Positions 8,201-15,731 of a DNA stretch of 21,330 nt are shown here, in pieces; position 1 is the first letter of the stretch, and each line of letters starts with the position of its first letter. The stretch covers positions 1 to 21,330 of the forward strand of contig JAUQOX010000015.1 of assembly GCA_030550695.1 (NCBI GenBank), given 5' to 3'. Under the pieces are notes generated by a model. That model was given only the letters and a program-made list of their open reading frames with translations. It ran no database searches and was not told the DNA's origin. Source of the stretch: Gemmatimonadota bacterium (GTDB lineage: Bacteria > Gemmatimonadota > Gemmatimonadetes > Longimicrobiales > Gaopeijiaceae). The position numbers and the translations under genes are program-made.

Positions 8201-8229
8201 AAAATATCACCCGACCCTTTCCCTCTCAA
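8201..8229 (-). promoter_or_regulatory. Sigma-70-like promoter of the tRNA-Glu/tRNA-Val pair
   Basis: On the minus strand TTGAGA (-35, 8229-8224) and TATTTT (-10, 8206-8201) are 17 bp apart. The predicted transcript start is about 25-30 nt before the tRNA-Glu 5' end. Upstream, a perfect 6-bp inverted repeat GACGGG/CCCGTC with a 4-nt loop lies at 8246-8261 and could be an operator or an end-of-transcript hairpin. Confidence 0.7.
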
Positions 8230-8462
8230 CCCCCAGGGAAGGCTTGACGGGGCATCCCGTCGCTCTCCGAAGCCCAAGGCAAGGGTGCGGCATAAGGAGG
8301 GTCCTGTCCGGCGGAAAGGCTCCTGTTCTCTTCGGGTAAGAGCCGCAGGGAAGGACACCTTCTCGGAACCACCCCAGATTCCGATTGTGGGACCTGCCGT
8401 CACCGACGCGGGAGGTCATGGGGGGGTGATGGATTTTTCGCTCTTGGTCGGCTTGATGGTGA

Positions 8463-8933
8463 TTGTCCTTCGCCTTCGCCGTGGCTCCCTATGGCGAATC
8501 CTCGACCGACCCCAGGTCGTCCCCCGCCAGCGCCTCGGTCGGCGATATCGAACCAGGGAACCCAGCCCGCCTAGGTTCTGTGGCTTTCTTCTTCGGCCTC
8601 GTCGCCATCGCCGGTTTCCCCGCCCCCCCTTGGGCCCGGAACCTCCCCCGGCAGGTCTTCTATCTGGAATTGTCCATAGCCGACTTGGTCGCTCTGGTTC
8701 TGGAAGGCCTGGCCGGGACGAGCGTGGTTGTGACGGTGGGCTCGGTTGCCGTGCCGGTCATCCGCTCCTCGCCTGTCGAAATCCGCCGACGCTCCCGACT
8801 CCTGACCTCTCGAATCTCCGCCGGCGGGCAAGCATACAGAATCCCTGTTAAAAACCTCGACCAACGTGGGGGGCAGTTCTCTCCACGACGGCCCATCCGA
8901 TGCGACTGCGCCATCTGGGGAGCCCTCCCATAG
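8463..8933 (+). CDS. Doubtful hypothetical membrane protein (possibly frameshifted)
   Basis: No family recognised. From the TTG at 8463 the frame runs 156 codons. Up to about base 8780 the third codon positions are strongly G/C, as in the surrounding true genes; after that the bias fades. Two hydrophobic segments are visible: VAFFFGLVAIAG, and LSIADLVALVLEGLAG continuing into TSVVVTVGSVAVPVI. A second frame starts with ATG at 8429 behind a GA-rich stretch and gives a hydrophobic start MDFSLLVGLMVIV that would join smoothly to this frame at about 8463 if one base were shifted, making a signal-like N-terminus. This could be a real small membrane protein, a decayed gene, a base-calling error in a G/C-rich stretch, or chance. 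The antisense frames over the same bases look less protein-like. Confidence 0.25.
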   Translation: MSFAFAVAPYGESSTDPRSSPASASVGDIEPGNPARLGSVAFFFGLVAIAGFPAPPWARNLPRQVFYLELSIADLVALVLEGLAGTSVVVTVGSVAVPVIRSSPVEIRRRSRLLTSRISAGGQAYRIPVKNLDQRGGQFSPRRPIRCDCAIWGALP

Positions 8934-8975
8934 GCCGCAGCGGTCCCGCCGCCTACTTCGGTTGCCTGAAGGGGG

Positions 8976-9030
8976 GTGTCGAGAGCCTGCACCGACACGA
9001 GGCCCCGAGGCCGGCCGCCCTCTAGGCGGC
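8976..9030. other. Two hairpins upstream of the SDR promoter
   Basis: GTGTCG (8976-8981) pairs with CGACAC (8993-8998) over an 11-nt loop, and GCCGCC (9014-9019) pairs with GGCGGC (9025-9030) over CTCTA. They end about 20 bp before the -35 element. No T-run follows, so a regulatory, boundary or structured-RNA role is possible but unproven. Confidence 0.3.
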
Positions 9031-9050
9031 ACGCAGGTTCCGCCGCCCGC

Positions 9051-9079
9051 TTGGCCCATCCCCCCCACCGCCCTATCTT
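9051..9079 (+). promoter_or_regulatory. Promoter of the SDR gene
   Basis: TTGGCC (9051-9056) and TATCTT (9074-9079) are spaced 17 bp apart. The -10 region reads TATCTTTG, which also fits the TAnnTTTG -7 motif known from Bacteroidetes. It lies about 60 bp before the SDR start codon. Confidence 0.5.
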
Positions 9080-9141
9080 TGCCCTCTGGCCTGCGGTGAG
9101 GCGCCAAGGGCCAGTTTCCCCAGCCACGGGAGCGACGGCGG

Positions 9142-9933
9142 ATGTCGGAGGAGTACGGCAAGGGCCGGTGGGCCCTCATCTTGGGTGCTTCCAGCGGGTT
9201 CGGTGAGGCCTGCGCCCGGGCCTTGGCGGAGGTGGGCTACGACATCTTCGGTGTCCACCTGGATCGGAGGGCCGGCCTGGAGCGGGTCCACCAGCTTCGG
9301 GCTCATCTGGAGGCCCTCGGCCGGCGGGCCTACTTCTTCAACATCAATGCCGCCGACGTGGAAAAGATGGAAGAGGCCCTGGCCCAGATGTCGGCCCTCA
9401 TGGGCGAGGGGGAACAGATCGGCGTCCTCATGCACTCCCTGGCCTTCGGCACCCTTCGACCCTACGTGGGCGAGGAGGCCGTGTCGCCCAGTCAGATGGA
9501 CATGACCCTTCGGGTCATGGCCCACTCCTTGGTGGATTGGACCCAGGCCGTGGTCCGGCGGGGCCTGATGGGAGCCGGCGGCCGGATCTTCGCCATGACC
9601 TCCTCGGGCTCCAACCGGGTGATCCCCAGCTACGGCCCCGTGTCCGCCGCCAAGGCCGCCTTGGAGTCCCATTGCCGGCAGTTGGCCTTTGAGCTGGCCC
9701 CCCGGGGGATCACGGTGAATGCGCTTCGGGGGGGGGTCACGGACACACCGGCGCTTCGGAAGATCCCAGGCCACGAGCGCCTGGTGGAAGGGGCTAGGGC
9801 CAAGAACCCTTCGGGGCGCCTCACCACCCCCCAGGATGTGGCGGACGCCGTGGTGGCCCTCTGCTCCCCCCGCACCCATTGGATCACGGGAAACGTGATC
9901 AACGTGGACGGCGGGGAAGAGATCATGGCTTGA
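9142..9933 (+). CDS. SDR-family oxidoreductase, enoyl-ACP-reductase-like
   Basis: A 263-residue cytoplasmic short-chain dehydrogenase, probably NAD(P)H-dependent. Rossmann motif GASSGFG (15-21), then NINAADVEKM (68-77) and MHSLAFG (97-103), which matches the HS-x-A/G-F pattern of FabI-type enoyl-ACP reductases. The catalytic Tyr164 and Lys171 in YGPVSAAK are six residues apart (Y-x6-K), the spacing of enoyl reductases rather than the Y-x3-K of ordinary SDRs; VDGGEEIM closes the C-terminus as in FabI. The position of the first active-site Tyr of E. coli FabI is Ser154 here (MTSSGSNRVIPSY). The start ATG has GGGAG 9 bp upstream. A role in the last step of fatty-acid elongation, or a related enoyl/ketone reduction, is inferred. 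The stop overlaps the convergent aminotransferase stop by 11 bp. Confidence 0.85.
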   Translation: MSEEYGKGRWALILGASSGFGEACARALAEVGYDIFGVHLDRRAGLERVHQLRAHLEALGRRAYFFNINAADVEKMEEALAQMSALMGEGEQIGVLMHSLAFGTLRPYVGEEAVSPSQMDMTLRVMAHSLVDWTQAVVRRGLMGAGGRIFAMTSSGSNRVIPSYGPVSAAKAALESHCRQLAFELAPRGITVNALRGGVTDTPALRKIPGHERLVEGARAKNPSGRLTTPQDVADAVVALCSPRTHWITGNVINVDGGEEIMA

Positions 9934-11293
9934 GGCCGAGGATCACCTCCGCCAGCAGGTCCAGGGCCGTCTCCCACTGTTCCAGGGTGATCACCAGGGG
10001 AGGGGTAAGTTCCACCACCTCACCCTGCGGCCCGGCAGGGAGGACGAACACGCCCCGCCGGAGGGCCTCCACCGCCACCAAAGCCGCTGCCCCGCCCCAC
10101 GCCCCTCCCGTTCCGGGCTCGGCCAGCTCAACCCCCAGGAACAGCCCCCTCCCCCGGACCTCCCTTACCCACGGACACCCGCCCAAAGCCCCACGGAGCC
10201 GGGCCAGCGCCGCCTCCCCCAACTCCGCCGCCCGGTCGGCCAGCCCTTCCTCCTCCAGCACCCCCAGCACCGCCAACCCTGCCCCACAGGCCAAGGGGTG
10301 CCCCAAGAAGGTGCTCGTGTGAAGGGCCTCCCCCCTGGAGGGAGGCCATGCGTCCATCACCTCCCGGGGCCCGAGACACGCACTCAAGGGAAGCCCCCCA
10401 CCCAACCCCTTCCCCAGGCACAAAAGGTCGGGCACCACCCCTTCGTGCTCGAAAGCGAAACGCCGGCCGGTGCGACCCAGGCCCGTGAAGATTTCGTCAA
10501 AGATCAGGAGGGCCCCGGCCCTTCGGGCCAGCTCCCCCAGGGCCCGCAGGAACCCCGGGGGCGGCAGGCGCACCCCCCCTCGACCTTGGATGGGCTCCAC
10601 CAGCACGGCCCCCACTTCCTCCTTCCCCCCCCTCCACTCCACCCCCTCCGCCAACAGCCGCCCCACCTCGTCCAGGGACCGCTTCATCGCCACCTCCCCC
10701 CCCCCTTCTCCCGGAAACGGCACGAAGGCCACCCCCCCGTAGAGGCGGCGGGCGAAGGGGCGGCGAAAGTCCTCCCGATGGGTGGTGGCCAGGGCCCCCA
10801 GGGTCAGGCCGTGGTAGGCCCCCTCGAAGGCCACGATCCCCGGCCTGCCGGTGGCCAACAAGGCGGTTTTCAGAGCCGCCTCCACGGCCTCGGAACCCGA
10901 CGAGCCCAGGACGATCCGGGTGTGCGGCCAGGGAGCCAGCCGGGCCAGGGCCTCCAGGAACTCCACCTTCCTGGCCGGTGGGTGGACATCGCCCATACCG
11001 TGGATCAGGTGGCCCGCCTGCTCCCGTATGGCTTCCACCACCCGAGGGTGAGCGTGCCCCGCCACGGCCACCCCGAAGGCTCCCGTGAGGTCCACGTACA
11101 CATTGCCGTCCACGTCCCGGACGTTGGCCCCCCGGGCGGCCTCCCAGAACACGGCCCCCCCCCCGGACAGGTGGGTCACGTTGCGGGACTCCACCGCTCC
11201 CAGCCGGGCGGCCATGGCTTGGGAGCGGGGCCCCGGGGGGGGAACCCCAACGGCGGGGAGCAGGCTGCCGAACTGCCCTTGAGGATCTGTCAC
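9923..11293 (-). CDS. Class III PLP-dependent aminotransferase
   Basis: A 456-residue fold-type I aminotransferase that moves an amino group, typically from an omega- or alpha-amino compound to a 2-oxo acid. Evidence: LTGAFGVAVAGHAHPRVVEA (69-88), cofactor-phosphate loop GSSGSEAVEAALK (130-142), AYHGLTLGAL (159-168), EPIQGRGG (233-240), the pyridine-binding Asp266 in FDEIFTGLGRTGR, and the Schiff-base Lys295 in CLGKGLGGGLPLSA. HTSTFLGHPLACGAGL (325-340) is typical of the ornithine/4-aminobutyrate-type group. The GTG at 11293 is chosen because upstream frame sequence (to 11512) is low-complexity and enters the divergent intergenic region; a weak GAGGG lies upstream. Substrate cannot be told from sequence. 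Divergent from the cystathionine-synthase-like gene. Confidence 0.9.
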   Translation of the reverse strand: MTDPQGQFGSLLPAVGVPPPGPRSQAMAARLGAVESRNVTHLSGGGAVFWEAARGANVRDVDGNVYVDLTGAFGVAVAGHAHPRVVEAIREQAGHLIHGMGDVHPPARKVEFLEALARLAPWPHTRIVLGSSGSEAVEAALKTALLATGRPGIVAFEGAYHGLTLGALATTHREDFRRPFARRLYGGVAFVPFPGEGGGEVAMKRSLDEVGRLLAEGVEWRGGKEEVGAVLVEPIQGRGGVRLPPPGFLRALGELARRAGALLIFDEIFTGLGRTGRRFAFEHEGVVPDLLCLGKGLGGGLPLSACLGPREVMDAWPPSRGEALHTSTFLGHPLACGAGLAVLGVLEEEGLADRAAELGEAALARLRGALGGCPWVREVRGRGLFLGVELAEPGTGGAWGGAAALVAVEALRRGVFVLPAGPQGEVVELTPPLVITLEQWETALDLLAEVILGLKP

Positions 11294-11314
11294 GGGTGAT
11301 TTCCGTCCCTCGGA

Positions 11315-11350
11315 ACACGGGTCCGTGTAGCCCGGGGCTTCCCAGCCCCG
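11315..11350. promoter_or_regulatory. Two inverted repeats between divergent PLP-enzyme genes
   Basis: ACACGG (11315-11320) and CCGTGT (11323-11328) form a near-perfect palindrome with a 2-bp centre. CGGGGCT (11333-11339) and AGCCCCG (11344-11350) form a 7-bp stem with loop TCCC. They lie 22-57 bp before the aminotransferase start, where an operator or leader hairpins could be. I found no convincing -35/-10 pair here for either gene. Confidence 0.35.
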
Positions 11351-11538
11351 TACCTTGTCTGTGGAAGTCTTAGAGTGGGCTCCGTCCCCGTCGGGGGGAA
11401 GAGGCTCGCAGGCAGGCACAGCTCCCGGGGCGGGAAGGGCCTCTCCACCCCTCTGCCTCCGGGCCGGCAACCCGACCCCGGGCTCTGCCCACCGCCTGGA
11501 ACCCACCCACACGGATCGGCCAGACCAGGGGGTCTCTC

Positions 11539-12816
11539 ATGTGGGACAAACAAGCGAAAAAGAAGATCGGCCAGCGGGAGCTCAAACCCGAAAGCCTCAT
11601 GATGAGCTACGGCTACGTTCCCGAATGGTCGGAAGGGGCGGTGAAGCCCCCCATCTTTGCCACCTCCACCTTCGTCTTTCCCAGTGCCGAGGCGGGGAAG
11701 GCCTTCTTCGAGAAGGCCTATGGCCTCAAGGAGCGGGAACCGGGGGAGGAGATCGGTCTCATCTACTCGAGGCTCAACAATCCGAGCCTGGAGATCCTGG
11801 AAGATCGGCTGACCCTTTGGGACGGCGCCCAGAGCGCCGCCGTCTTCGCCAGCGGGATGGCCGCGGTCTCCACGGCGGCCCTGACCTTCCTTCGCCCGGG
11901 CGACACCCTGGTGTTCTCCGAGCCGGCCTACGGGGGCACGGAATACCTGTTCCACAACGTTTTGCCCCAGCTTGGAATCGAGGTGCGCTGCTTCCGTTCG
12001 GCGAAGGGCGTGGACGGCCTCCTCCAGGCCCTGGAGAGGAATGGCAAGCCGAAACGCCTGCGGATGATCTACCTCGAGACCCCCTCCAACCCCACCAACG
12101 ATCTCGTGGACATCGAGGCCTGTGCCGGTGTGGCCCGCAGCCATTCGCAAGGCGAGAACCGCGTGCTTCTGGTGGTGGACAACACCTTCCTGGGGCCCGT
12201 GTTCCAGCACCCGTTGCAGCACGGTGCCGACCTGGTGGTCTATTCCCTCACCAAGTATGTGGGCGGACACTCCGATCTCATTGCTGGAGCTGTTCTGGGT
12301 TCCGCCGCCGATATCGACCTGGTCAAGACCTCCCGTACCTTCTTGGGGAACATCGCCGACCCCTTCACCAGCTTCCTCCTCATGCGGAGCCTGGAAACCC
12401 TCAAGGTGCGCATGGAGACGGAATCGGCGAATGCGCGTAAGCTGGCTGACTATTTGGCGGAACATCCGAAGGTGGCCCGTGTCAGCTATCTGGGGCGGCT
12501 CGAGAGGGGGCACCCGCATTACGAGATCTATCAGAAGCAGTGCAAGGGCCCCGGCTCCATGATCGCCTTCGAGCTCCACGGGGGAGAGGCGGAGTGCTTC
12601 CGTTTCCTCAACGCTTTGAAATTGATCAAGTTGGCCGTGAGCCTGGGGGGCACCGAGTCCCTGGCCGAACACCCGGCCACCATGACCCACGCCGACATTC
12701 CCCCCGAGACCCAGCAGAAGATCGGCATCACCCCGGCGATGGTTCGGATCTCCGTAGGCATCGAGGATCCCGACGACCTCATCGCCGATATCGAGCAGGC
12801 GCTGGGGAAGGTGTAG
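11539..12816 (+). CDS. Cystathionine gamma-synthase-family PLP enzyme
   Basis: A 425-residue cytoplasmic PLP enzyme of the Cys/Met metabolism family (cystathionine gamma-synthase, cystathionine lyases, methionine gamma-lyase, O-acylhomoserine sulfhydrylase). Visible motifs: KPPIFATSTFVF (near 37), the Tyr-Ser-Arg motif YSRLNNPSLEILEDRL, SGMAA as the phosphate loop, YLETPSNPTNDLVDI, VVDNTF with the pyridine-binding Asp, and the Schiff-base Lys239 in YSLTKYVGGHSD. SLGGTESLAEHPATMTHADI and RISVGIEDPDDLI at the C-terminus are characteristic. The early insertion around YGLKEREPGEEIGLIYSR is seen in the subgroup usually annotated only as cystathionine gamma-synthase family, so the exact reaction stays open. 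The ATG has AGGGGG six bases upstream. It ends 40 bp before the convergent antiporter gene. Confidence 0.92.
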   Translation: MWDKQAKKKIGQRELKPESLMMSYGYVPEWSEGAVKPPIFATSTFVFPSAEAGKAFFEKAYGLKEREPGEEIGLIYSRLNNPSLEILEDRLTLWDGAQSAAVFASGMAAVSTAALTFLRPGDTLVFSEPAYGGTEYLFHNVLPQLGIEVRCFRSAKGVDGLLQALERNGKPKRLRMIYLETPSNPTNDLVDIEACAGVARSHSQGENRVLLVVDNTFLGPVFQHPLQHGADLVVYSLTKYVGGHSDLIAGAVLGSAADIDLVKTSRTFLGNIADPFTSFLLMRSLETLKVRMETESANARKLADYLAEHPKVARVSYLGRLERGHPHYEIYQKQCKGPGSMIAFELHGGEAECFRFLNALKLIKLAVSLGGTESLAEHPATMTHADIPPETQQKIGITPAMVRISVGIEDPDDLIADIEQALGKV

Positions 12817-12856
12817 GCGGAAGGGGTAGGGTACGCCCGACCGGGGCCTTTTGCCG

Positions 12857-13834
12857 TCACCGAGCCGTGAGAACCCAGGTGGCCAAGCCGAAGTAGGCCG
12901 CCAGGAAGAAGGCCCCTTCCCATCGCTGGACCGAGTAAATCGTCCTACCTAACGGGAACACCGGCACCAGCAGCAGGAGGACGGAAAGAATCAGGACAGC
13001 GGGGAACTCCACCGAGAGAAGCCTGGCGTCCACGGCGAAAGGCTTGGCCAACGCTGACGCTCCCAGCACACCGGTGATGTTGAAGATGTTGGAGCCGATC
13101 ACGTTCCCCACGGCAATCTCGGTTTGCTTTCGGAGGCCGGCCAGCACGGAGGTGGCCAGTTCCGGCAGCGACGTCCCCACGGCCACGACGGTGAGACCGA
13201 TGGCCAGCTCGCTCACCCCCAGGGCCAAGGCCAACCCCGTCGCTCCGCTCACAATCCCCCTACCCCCGACCACAAGGGATATGCCCCCCACTACCACCAG
13301 GGCCGAGTCCCGAAGCCATACGCTGGCCCGCGGCCGGCGCCGCGCCGAGCCGCCGACGGGGGAGGAGAACCCCTGAGCTCCCGCAGCCGTGGAGGCCTGC
13401 CGAAAGAGATAAGCCAGATACACGCCCAGGAGAGCGACAAGCAAGGCGCCCTCCAGGCGGCTCACCTCGAAGTCCATGAGGATCGGATACAGGAGCACGG
13501 TGAGGAGGAGCATGATGGGTGTCTCCACCCGCACCACCTGATCTCCCACCAAGAGGGGATTCAACGCCGCCGTCACTCCCAGAATGAGGCCGATGTTGGC
13601 CAAGTTGGAGCCCAACACGTTCCCCACCACCAGGTCTCCGCTCCCCTTCAGTGCAGCCACCACGCCCACCACAAGCTCAGGGGCCGAAGTCCCGAAGGCC
13701 ACTACCGTAAGGCCGACCACCAAGGGGCTCACGCCCAGGCTGTGCTCGAGGCGCACGGCTCCCTTCACCATCCAGTCGGCACCGAAGTAGAGGGCCAGGA
13801 TTCCTCCGGCCAAGAGAAGGAGATGTTGTTCCAT
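12857..13834 (-). CDS. CaCA-family calcium/sodium antiporter (YrbG-like)
   Basis: A 325-residue inner-membrane cation antiporter of the Ca2+:cation family, expected to exchange Ca2+ (or Na+/K+) with Na+ or H+. It has two inverted halves of about five spans. The alpha-1 repeat has GTSAPEL (48-54) and GNVLGSN (71-77); the alpha-2 repeat has GTSLPEL (220-226) and GNVIGSN (243-249). These carry the ion-binding Glu and Asn residues, all present. A short positively charged loop (about 150-175) joins the halves. The ATG at 13834 is preferred over the TTG just before it because AGGAAGGA lies at good distance. It follows polX by 36 bp on the same strand, so it is probably the last gene of the ligA-polX transcript; a functional link to DNA repair is not apparent. 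Confidence 0.93.
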   Translation of the reverse strand: MEQHLLLLAGGILALYFGADWMVKGAVRLEHSLGVSPLVVGLTVVAFGTSAPELVVGVVAALKGSGDLVVGNVLGSNLANIGLILGVTAALNPLLVGDQVVRVETPIMLLLTVLLYPILMDFEVSRLEGALLVALLGVYLAYLFRQASTAAGAQGFSSPVGGSARRRPRASVWLRDSALVVVGGISLVVGGRGIVSGATGLALALGVSELAIGLTVVAVGTSLPELATSVLAGLRKQTEIAVGNVIGSNIFNITGVLGASALAKPFAVDARLLSVEFPAVLILSVLLLLVPVFPLGRTIYSVQRWEGAFFLAAYFGLATWVLTAR

Positions 13835-13870
13835 CAATCCTTCCTGTTCTTTCTTGCCAAGCTCGTGCGT

Positions 13871-15667
13871 CTAAAGCACGCTTCTCGCACCTGCCCTGCG
13901 CAGAAGCCAGGATTCGAAGGCTTCCCACGGCATGGTGTTCAGAACATCTGGAGGCTCCAGCCAACCCCGTCGAGCCTGACCGATTCCGTAGGCCATATGG
14001 TCCAGCTCGGCTACGGAGTGGGCATCGGTGCTGATGGCCACCTTGACCCCCAGTTCTTTGGCCCGGCGCAACCACGGGGGCGGAAAATCCAGCCGGTGGG
14101 GGTTGGCGTTCAACTCCACCGCCACCTTATGTTTGGCTGCAGCCTCCAGGATGGCCTCCCAATCCGCCTCTATGGGATCCCGCCGTAGGAGCAACCTTCC
14201 CGTGGGATGGGCCAGAATATCCACCGCCGGATGCTCCAGAGCCCGGAGGATCCTCCGGGTCATCTCCTCCCGCTCCATAGTCAGGTGGGAATGGACCGAG
14301 ATCACCACCAGGTCCAACTCCTCCAGGATCTCGTCCGGCATGTCCAGAGATCCGTCTTTGAGGATATCCACCTCCAGGCTGCGAAGAATGCGGATACCCC
14401 GCACATCTTTTCGCGCAGTCTCCAGCTCCTCCCACTGCCGGCGCACCCGATCCGGCGACAATCCTCCGGCCACCGTCACCGCCTGGCTGTGGTCCGTTAT
14501 CGCCATGTACTCATAGCCACGAGCCCTACAGGCTCGAGCCATGTCGGCCAACGAAGCCGTGCCGTCGCTCCACACACTGTGCATCTGAAGGTCCCCGCGG
14601 ATATGCCGAAGCAAGAGCAGCTCCGGAAGTCGGCCTTCCACCGCCGCCTCCACCTCTCCCCACCCTTCCCGGAGTTCCGGAGGAATCCAGGGGAGCCCCA
14701 ACCTGCGGAAAACCTCTTCTTCCTCCGGCCACGCCGACTCTGCTTCCCCCCGGGCGCCCAGCTCCTCGCCACCCACCCCCCCCTCGGCCAAGCCTCCCCC
14801 CGGGCTCAGGACCGGCTTCCCCGTTCCGCCGCCCGGGAGGGACGCCAAAGCCTCGAGGTGCGCCGTCGACCCCGTGAGCCGATGCAAGGCCGCCCCCCAA
14901 CCCTCCCCTCCCGTCCGGTGCAGGTGCACGGGAACCTCGCCAGGCAGGCGAAGCCGAAGCTCACCACCACCCACCACCTCATCCTCCCCCTGTCCTTCCT
15001 CCCCCAGTGACCATCCCCACCGCCGAACCGCCGCCCAATCCCGGTCTTCGTCCGTTTCCACCAGAAGATCCAGATCTCTCACCGCCTCCACCCGTCTGCG
15101 CACGCTCCCCACCACAGCCACCCGCTTGACTCCTGGGACTCCCTCCAGGCTTGGCACCAGCCGAGCGGCCGTGCGGTCCGCGTCCGCCAGGAGATGCCAT
15201 CCCTCCCGAGCTCGGAAACGAGCCACCGCCTGAGCCAGCTTTTCCAGCGTCTTTGCCCCGAACCCCTCCAGCCCTTCCAGCTTCCCGTTCCGAAGGGCCT
15301 CTTCCAGGTCCGCTACGGACGTCACCCCCAGGGTTTGCCAGAGCTTTCGGGCCCGGCCGGGTCCGACCCCCTCCAACCGCAAGAGCTCCAGGAGGCTCAA
15401 CGGGACCTCCCTGCTCAGCCTGCGGAGCAAAAGAAGATCCCCCTCCCTCAGGAGCTCCAGGATGTGTGCGGCCATTTCCTTGCCCACGCCGGGCAGGAGG
15501 GTGAGGTCCTTTCCCAGCTCCACCATCCGGGCCACCGGGACCTCGAGTTCCCGAAGGGTATCCGCAGCCTTCCGATAGGCCCGAACCCGGAAGGGGCTGT
15601 CTCCCCTGATTTCCAGGAGGTCGGCAACCGTTTCCAACACGGAGGCGATGGCTGCATTGTCCATCAT
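13871..15667 (-). CDS. polX: PolX-type DNA polymerase/PHP protein with degenerate polymerase palm
   Basis: A 598-residue bacterial family X polymerase with a C-terminal PHP phosphoesterase, normally used in gap filling and 3'-end trimming during base-excision repair. Order: 8-kDa-like helical domain with helix-hairpin-helices LPGVGKEMA (58-66) and LEGVGPGRARKL (98-109); palm with VVGSVRRR and catalytic Asp198/Asp200 in RDLDLLVET; linker LGLPWIPPELREGWGEVEAA; then PHP (358-598) with GDLQMHSVWSDG, ITDHS, LEVDILKDGSLD, ISVHS, LAHPTGRLL, ELNANPHRLD and STDAHS. Odd: the third catalytic Asp of family members (in VDLRVVP) is His248 here (PVHLHR), and the region where KLxEYG normally stands (about 278-312) is a Gly-rich stretch without that motif. 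Both flanks stay in frame. PHP should work; polymerase activity is doubtful. Lies 64 bp after ligA. Confidence 0.92.
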   Translation of the reverse strand: MMDNAAIASVLETVADLLEIRGDSPFRVRAYRKAADTLRELEVPVARMVELGKDLTLLPGVGKEMAAHILELLREGDLLLLRRLSREVPLSLLELLRLEGVGPGRARKLWQTLGVTSVADLEEALRNGKLEGLEGFGAKTLEKLAQAVARFRAREGWHLLADADRTAARLVPSLEGVPGVKRVAVVGSVRRRVEAVRDLDLLVETDEDRDWAAVRRWGWSLGEEGQGEDEVVGGGELRLRLPGEVPVHLHRTGGEGWGAALHRLTGSTAHLEALASLPGGGTGKPVLSPGGGLAEGGVGGEELGARGEAESAWPEEEEVFRRLGLPWIPPELREGWGEVEAAVEGRLPELLLLRHIRGDLQMHSVWSDGTASLADMARACRARGYEYMAITDHSQAVTVAGGLSPDRVRRQWEELETARKDVRGIRILRSLEVDILKDGSLDMPDEILEELDLVVISVHSHLTMEREEMTRRILRALEHPAVDILAHPTGRLLLRRDPIEADWEAILEAAAKHKVAVELNANPHRLDFPPPWLRRAKELGVKVAISTDAHSVAELDHMAYGIGQARRGWLEPPDVLNTMPWEAFESWLLRRAGARSVL

Positions 15668-15731
15668 AGCTTCACTGGTCTCCGGGGGCCGGTGGCTTTC
15701 ACCCTTTCACCCGACGCTTTTCCGGCTGCGG

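Noticed and set aside
8246..8261. GACGGG/CCCGTC hairpin as an intrinsic terminator
   Set aside because: No T-run on either side and no gene ending near it; noted only as an upstream palindrome of the tRNA promoter.
8571..9179. Minus-strand open frames in the gap upstream of the SDR
   Set aside because: Translations are Arg/Gly-rich without recognisable segments, and one starts inside the SDR gene.
11398..11500. SAM-type riboswitch before the cystathionine-synthase-like gene
   Set aside because: CCGGCAACC near 11464 recalls part of the SAM-I core, but the AGAG/GGAGGGA segments, the GATGA element and the pairing stems are not there.
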